Assembly (NCBI GenBank): GCA_933228675.1
Contig: OW121742.1
Span: 112,368,239-112,432,238 of the forward strand
From: Stomorhina lunata
Lineage: Eukaryota > Arthropoda > Insecta > Diptera > Rhiniidae
Direction of reading: 5' to 3'
Length of the DNA stretch: 64,000 nt
The position numbers and the translations under genes were made by a program. The stretch's first letter is position 1, and the number at the start of each line of letters is the position of its first letter. Positions 58,585 through 64,000 of this stretch are shown piece by piece. A model generated the notes under the pieces. It was not told where the DNA came from. It ran no database searches and was given only the letters and a program-made list of their open reading frames with translations.

Positions 58585-58910
58585 TCACTCAGGAAAATGC
58601 TGTCTATGCATTTGTAGATATTTTTGAATTGGGTATAGTAGAGAGGTAAAAGATGGTGAAAGGGAAAGATAAAGCTTTATTTGGTTTAACATTGTAATTT
58701 TATGCGATGTCTATTTATTGAAAAGTGAAATTGCGCCATCTGTTTTTTCTTTCCTGTTCTATAGCTAATTTTACTTTTTACATCGATGGCGTGTTAATAG
58801 TATAAGGCTTACCGGTGATGGAGTATGCTATGGTAATTTATTATTTTACAGATAAAGTTACCATAGCAATTTGATTTTAGAAATTGCTAATAGGGGCTCG
58901 AACCCAGTCA
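58585..58910 (-). mobile_element. Second tRNA-headed repeat family, copy B (head truncated)
   Basis: Shares with copy A, in plus-strand order: ATGCTGTCTATGCA, GAATTGGGTA, GTAGAGAGG, GTGAAATTGCGCCATCTG, GGCGTGTTAATAGTAT and GTATGCTATGGTAATTTA. It ends in GGGGCTCGAACCCAG, a B box on the minus strand. No A box is visible beyond it, so the tRNA-like head is cut or too diverged. Confidence 0.55.
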
Positions 58911-60084
58911 GAATTTGATAAAACCGCATTACCCTTAAATTTTAAAAATTACGTTTTTTTTAATTCCAATAAAATTTATGTCGAAACTCCTAAAAAGATA
59001 CATGTACCTACAAAAGGACTCAGTAGCATGGGTTGTAAAGAAAATATTGCCATTTTCATCAAAAACTGCTTTTATTGAATTTGTATAGAGGCCTTAGAAG
59101 GTATACCTTTAAAGGTCTTTTTCACAACTTTGTCTAATGACTTCACTTTTCCTTTAATTTCAGGTATGTCCAAAATATAAAATTTTATCAAAACATTTTA
59201 TGGTAAGTTTAACTGTAATTTATTTTAAGTATCTTATAGAATTAGGAACAGTTTCATTAGAAACAGTTTAAATTTCTTACATTATATTGGTAGAGTCTAG
59301 AGTTATACAAATAATATTTGACTGTTTTAAAGAAACACTGTGCATTTTCAAAGCGGATACCTTCCCCACCACATGTTCGCCTGACTAGTTCCAAATGCAC
59401 TTGTATTTTATACTTGTAGTCCTTTTCAAAATAACGTTTTTTTGTGTAATGTTTGTAATGATATTCATTCATTACAACATTTTGCAACATTAATATTCCA
59501 TTTAAAATAGTTTTTTTTTTTTTTTTTCATCCTATTCATTTTCATTCTAATGTGAATTCAAACATCCACATGCCATGTTGGTATGGCATAACCGCTTTGT
59601 CGAAACATTATCCGAAATGGAAAATTCACAAAAAACAAATATTTAAATAGATGTTAGTGAAAATAGAGGCGGGTTACATGGGTTACTTTTCATTTCATTT
59701 TTTTTGTACCGTGATTCACTTCATGTCTATTTACAAGTAGTGGCTATACTAGAGCGAAAAAAAAAATTGTAGAAATTATAATGAATGGTAAAAACACATA
59801 AATTGAATTTATTTTTACCTTTTAATGTAAATTAAATTAAAAGTAGTTCTTGGTTTTTTTTTCTTTCGCGAAAATGTCCCAGTTGATTATGGTGATTATT
59901 ACTTACAATATTTACAGAGGTTTTTAGTGCTTTTAGTTAGAAAATAATAAAAGTGAACTAGTTTTTAAAAAAGAATTGTAACGGCCAGAGAATATAAAAA
60001 AATAAAAATAAAAAGTAAAGCATACTTGAAGGGGTAAATGTGAAAAAGAATTGCAAATTTATTATACTTGTCTATAAAATTGTA
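58911..60084. other. Unique AT-rich DNA, no gene seen
   Basis: About 1.2 kb. Frames at 58,884-59,078 and 59,257-59,490 are unrecognised. A T tract lies at 59,508-59,527. Confidence 0.55.
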
Positions 60085-61105
60085 GTGATATAACTTAGTC
60101 TATGTCTTAGATTATGTCTTAGTCTATGTCTTAGTCTATATCTTAGTCTATGTCTTAATATATGTCTTAGTCTATGTCTTAGTCTATATCTTAGTCTATG
60201 TCTTAATATATGTGTTAGTCTACGTCTTAGTCTATGTCTTAGTCTATGTCTTAATCTATATCTTAGTCTATATCTTAGTCTATGTCTAAGTCTAAGTCTA
60301 AGTAAAAGTCTAAGTCTAAGCCTAAGTCTAAGTCTAAGTCTAAGTCTAAGTCTAAGTCTAAGTCTAAGTCTAAGTCTAAGTCTAAGTCTAAGTCTAAGTC
60401 TAAGTCTAAGTCTAAGTCTAAGTCTAAGTCTAAGTCTAAGTCTAAGTCTAAGTCTAAGTCTAGGTCTAAGTCTAAGACTAAGTCCAAGTCTAAGTCCAAG
60501 TCCAATTCTAAGTCTACGTCTAAGTCTAAGCCTATATCTTAGTCTATGTCTAAGCCTATATCTTAGTCTATGTCTTAGTCTATGTCTTAGTCTATGTCTT
60601 AGTCTATGTCTTAGTCTATGTCTTAGTCTATGTCTTAGTCTATGTCTTAGTCTATGTCTTAGTCTATGTCTTAGTCTATGTCTTAGTCTATGTCTTAGTC
60701 TATGTCTTAGTCTATGTCTTAGTCTATGTCTTAGTCTATGTCTTAGTCTATGTCTTAGTCTATGTCTTAGTCTATGTCTTAGTCTATGTCTTAGTCTATG
60801 TCTTAGTCTATGTCTTAGTCTATATCTTAGTCTAAGTCTAAGTCTATGTCTTAGTCTATGTCTTAGTCTATGTCTTAGTCTATGTCTTAGTCTATGTCTT
60901 AGTCTATGTCTTAGTCTATGTCTTAGTCTATGTATTAGTCTATGTCTTAGTCTATGTCTTAGTCTATGTCTTAGTCTATGTCTTAGTCTATGTCTTAGTC
61001 TATGTCTTAGTCTATGTCTTAGTCTATGTCTTATTCTATATCTTAGTCTATGTCTTAGTCTATATCTTAGTCTATGTCTTAGTCTATGTCTCAAGCATTG
61101 TCTTG
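60085..61105 (+). repeat. 12-bp array (TATGTCTTAGTC) with a 6-bp block (TAAGTC)
   Basis: Two outer blocks of TATGTCTTAGTC flank a hexamer block (TAAGTC) at about 60,283-60,535, with a smaller hexamer patch near 60,830-60,845. The 12-mer is two diverged hexamers (TATGTC and TTAGTC), so the hexamer is probably ancestral or a secondary collapse. Because 12 and 6 are multiples of 3, frames stay open: 363 codons of RLRH-type repeats (60,072-61,163, minus) and an LDLD frame inside it. These are artefacts. Confidence 0.97.
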
Positions 61106-61119
61106 GTCTATGGTTGTGT

Positions 61120-62255
61120 CTGTTATACAAAAATTTTTCTATAAAAAAGTCTGTAATACACAAATTTTTCTAAAGACAAATCTTTTATACACAAATTTTT
61201 CTATAGAAAAATCTGTTATACACAAATTTTTCTATAGAAAAATCTGTTGTACACAAATTTTTCTATAGAAAAACCTGTTATACACAAATTTTTCTATGGG
61301 AAAATCTGTTATACACAAATTTTTCTATAGAAAAATCCGTTATACACAAATTTTTCTATAGAAAAATCTGTTATACGTAAATTTTTCTATAGAAAAATCA
61401 GTTATACACAAATTTTTCTATAGAAAAATCTTTTATACTCAAATTTTTTTTTATAGAAAAAACTGTTATACACAAATTTTTCTATAGAAAAATCTGTTGT
61501 ACACAAATTTTTCTATAGAAAAATCTGTTATACACAAATTTTTCTATAGAAAAAGCTCTTATATACAAATTTTTCTATAGGAAAATCTGTTATACAGAAA
61601 TTTTTGTACAGAAAAATCTGTTTAACACAAATTTTTCTGTAAAAAATCTGTTATACACAAATTTTTCTATAGAAGAATCTGTTATACACAAATTTTTCTA
61701 TAGAAAAATCTGTCTGTAGAAAATTTGTTATTTAAAAATTTTTCTAGAGAAAATTCTGGTATACGCAAATTTTTCTATAGAAAAATCTGTTATACACAAA
61801 TTTTCTATAGAAAAATCTGTTGACACAAATTTTTCTATAGCAAATTTTGTTATACAGAAATTTTTCTGTAGAAAAGTTTGTTATACACAAATTTTTCTAT
61901 AGAAATATCTTTTGTACACAAATTTTTCTATAGAAAAATCTGTTATACACAAAAAATCTCTTGTAGATAAATTTTTCTATAGAAAATCTCTTATTTACAA
62001 ATTTTTCCATAGAAAATTTTGTTATACGCAAATATTTCTATAGAAAATTTTATTATATACAAATTTTTCTATAGAAGATTTTGTTATACACAAATTTTAT
62101 ACAGAAAATTGTGTTATTCAGAAATTTTGCTATAGAAAATTTTGTTATTGAAAAATTTTTCTGTAGAAAATTTTGTTCAGCAAAAAACTTTTTTCCTGTA
62201 GAAAATTTTGTTATATAAAAAGTTTTCTATAGAAATATTTTTAATATACAAATAT
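61120..62255 (+). repeat. SatC 31-bp tandem array
   Basis: About 36 copies of a 31-bp unit with the perfect 18-bp palindrome ATTTTTCTATAGAAAAAT and a TCTGTTATACACA joiner. Well conserved to about 61,700, then increasingly diverged with TTTGTTAT variants and indels to 62,255. It shares TTTTCTATAGAAAA with SatB, 46 kb away, and AAATTTTTC with SatA. It adjoins the 12-bp array directly. Confidence 0.96.
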
Positions 62256-62265
62256 TTTATATGTA

Positions 62266-62994
62266 CACTCAGAATATTATGTAAGTAAAATTAACTTAAA
62301 ATGTAATTTGAAATGAATGAATATTCATTTAAAAACCGGTCAACTGATTTTTCAATAAAATTCAATAAATATTTCATTTAAATTTAACTGATAAATATTT
62401 AAACTACATTTTCAGTTTTAAAAACGGAATATTCAGTTGTTTTCAAAAAAATTACTGACAAAAATTTAAACTACGTTTTTAGTATAAAAAACGGAAATTT
62501 TCATTTATTTATAAAAAATTGAATGGTAAAAAACTACGTAAAATTTCCGTAAAACGGACAATTTTCATTTGTTTTGTGATTAACTTAACATAAAAGACGA
62601 AACCATAAAAATGTTATATCCTTTAAGGCATCAAAAAATCAAACAGACAAAACAAAGTTTGTTGTTTGCTTAGGCCATACCCCATGATAGGCGGTCAGTA
62701 TTATAAAAAGTTTCTTTAGTAAGCAAACCTTAGATACTTAAGGAAAACCAATAATTAAACAAATACGAATTATATTTGATACAATTATTGAAAAAATTTA
62801 TAAAAACTAAACAACTGATATTTTCAAATGTTACGGATTTTCAGTATTTTTTTGTAGGTTGTTTTTTAAACAAATGTATAAATATGTTAAAAATCAATTT
62901 TCATATAAATTTAAATGAATATTCATTTGAAAACAACATAACCGAAAATTTCCTAAACAACATACAATCAGTTACTGTAATAATTTCCTGAGTG
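62266..62994. mobile_element. 729-bp MITE-like element (CACTCAG ends, TA flanks)
   Basis: CACTCAG at the left and CTGAGTG at the right are inverted. The similarity continues weakly inward (AATATTATGTAAGTAA versus AAATTATTACAGTAAC). TA stands outside both ends (62,264-62,265 and 62,995-62,996). AATATTCATT occurs near both ends. Inside, an AACTAC-TTTTCAGT-AAAACGGAA segment of about 70 bp repeats two to three times. No transposase. TA flanks fit Tc1/mariner-type insertion, an inference. Confidence 0.6.
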
Positions 62995-62996
62995 TA

Positions 62997-64000
62997 TTCT
63001 TTAGTTTTAAAAATAATTGATTATCACAAATATTGCATAACTTAAGGGGAAAATGAAAATTTTGTTTCATAGCATACTTTTGAGAGAAATTTCTTGTAGA
63101 ACTGGAGTGCCTTAAAATTATTCTCAGATCTCCTTAAGATATGCATCTCTTTCATTTTGTTAACAATTTCTTGTTTTTTCAACATTAACTCGATCTTGAT
63201 TCATCTTCTTTATCTCTAAATCTTCTTTTATACAAAGCAATTCAATCAATTGATTTTTATCTTAAGTTTATCCTCAAATTATACCATCCACAATCAACTT
63301 TCAATTCTTCTTTTATTTTGTCGTTATTCAGGTGCTTAGGACTTTTTCAAAATTACTTCAAATTAAGATTTTCTATTTAGTTTTAACAATATTTTTTTGC
63401 AAATGAATTTTTATTATTTTTAATTGTCTCTCCCCGGGGGCCATTTGTGCTCTAACGAAGTCCTTTTTCCAAAATCTATTTACACAACATTAATATTCAT
63501 GATTTTCAAATACATTCATTCAGCCTTTTTTGTGTTGCTTTGGCTCTAAAGTTTTTGTATATAAATGTAAATATCGGTCGGTCGGTCCTTCTATCCTGCT
63601 GTTCTTTTGCTCGAGAAATTTAAGATTTTTATCAGCTGCTTTTTTGTCTCTTTTTTATTTAATTTTTTCCGTAATCAAGCTACCACATACCAGTTTATTG
63701 AAAAACTTTTTTTGCCAAACTGAAAACATTGCAAATTTTTTGTATTCAAAAAAATAGGCAGAATGAGGGGAATAGATATAGGGACAAGAAGAGTATTAAA
63801 AAATTGTATATTCAAATAACCCTCTGGTTAAGGGAAAAAATAACAACAAAAACATATAACTAAACACGTTACGAAAATATTATCATAATCATTTGAAATA
63901 GAGTGAAAAACATTGCCTATTTTTAGGTGGGTGAGAAAAAGTGAGACTGGAATGGCTGTTATTTGTAAAATAATAAAGATAACAAAGAATACCTTGCAGA
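62997..64000. other. Unique AT-rich DNA to the window edge, no gene seen
   Basis: A 75-codon frame at 63,530-63,757 is unrecognised. No array or recognised element. Confidence 0.55.

Noticed and set aside
60072..61163. 363-codon minus-strand open frame of RLRH repeats, and an LDLD frame inside it
   Set aside because: It is a pure translation of the 12-bp and 6-bp tandem repeats. Their period is a multiple of three, so stops are absent by construction. No other sign of a gene.

Overview
The window looks like non-coding, repeat-rich euchromatin, or a very large intron, of a fly. It is extremely AT-rich. I found no open reading frame that I would call a gene and no convincing exon, functional tRNA or rRNA. 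The longest open frame (363 codons, 60,072-61,163, minus strand) only reads through a 12-bp tandem repeat. The dispersed repeat at 51,530-52,330 has the look of ones common in brachyceran flies (stem ends ATACCCTTCACCAC, phrases such as AAATTTGGCATAG, exit ACTTGTTTTT). A calyptrate fly such as a blowfly or house fly is my best guess; it is an inference from memory, not a match.

Layout. Most of the DNA is one satellite, here called SatA. Its 31-bp unit is nearly all palindrome: 13-bp arms (ATAGGAAATTTTT) around one C, then TTTT. Because the centre is C and the spacer T, orientation can be read. SatA is plus at 1-3,985, 5,035-6,870, 8,158-8,400, 11,195-12,145, 31,325-33,415, 34,495-38,190, 38,800-40,730, 44,001-46,450 and 47,490-50,285. 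It is minus at 10,650-11,190, 12,150-12,640 and 42,565-43,800. The plus and minus blocks at 43-44 kb meet at a 200-bp run of N. Other arrays are SatB (31 bp, 13,984-15,705), a 19-bp repeat carrying TGACTCAGCA (15,840-16,735), a 39-bp inverted pair (18.6-19.35 kb), a 27-bp mini-array (21.15-21.3 kb), a 23-bp satellite in two opposed blocks (22.4-24.8 and 26.2-29.0 kb), a 6/12-bp repeat (60.1-61.1 kb) and SatC (31 bp, 61.1-62.25 kb).

Mobile elements. A tRNA-derived SINE of about 300 bp occurs twice (21,451-21,754 minus; 56,909-57,220 plus). It ends in (AT)n, and the second copy has a 13-bp target duplication with one mismatch. A second, older tRNA-headed family lies at 57.6-58.0 and 58.6-58.9 kb. 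A 3.17-kb foldback element (53,185-56,353) has arms of about 1.5 kb containing 131-bp tandem repeats. There are also a 1.28-kb terminal-inverted-repeat element inside SatA (6,873-8,155), a 729-bp MITE-like element (62,266-62,994), a possible 168-bp MITE (13,585-13,752) and a dispersed repeat with a hairpin end (51,530-52,330; remnant near 4,001).

How the parts relate. No set of genes works together here. The shared theme is dyad symmetry at every scale: within 31-bp units, between opposed arrays, and in the foldback. If any of this is transcribed, for instance as intron RNA, it could fold into long double-stranded RNA. The 39-bp inverted pair is the most hairpin-like candidate.
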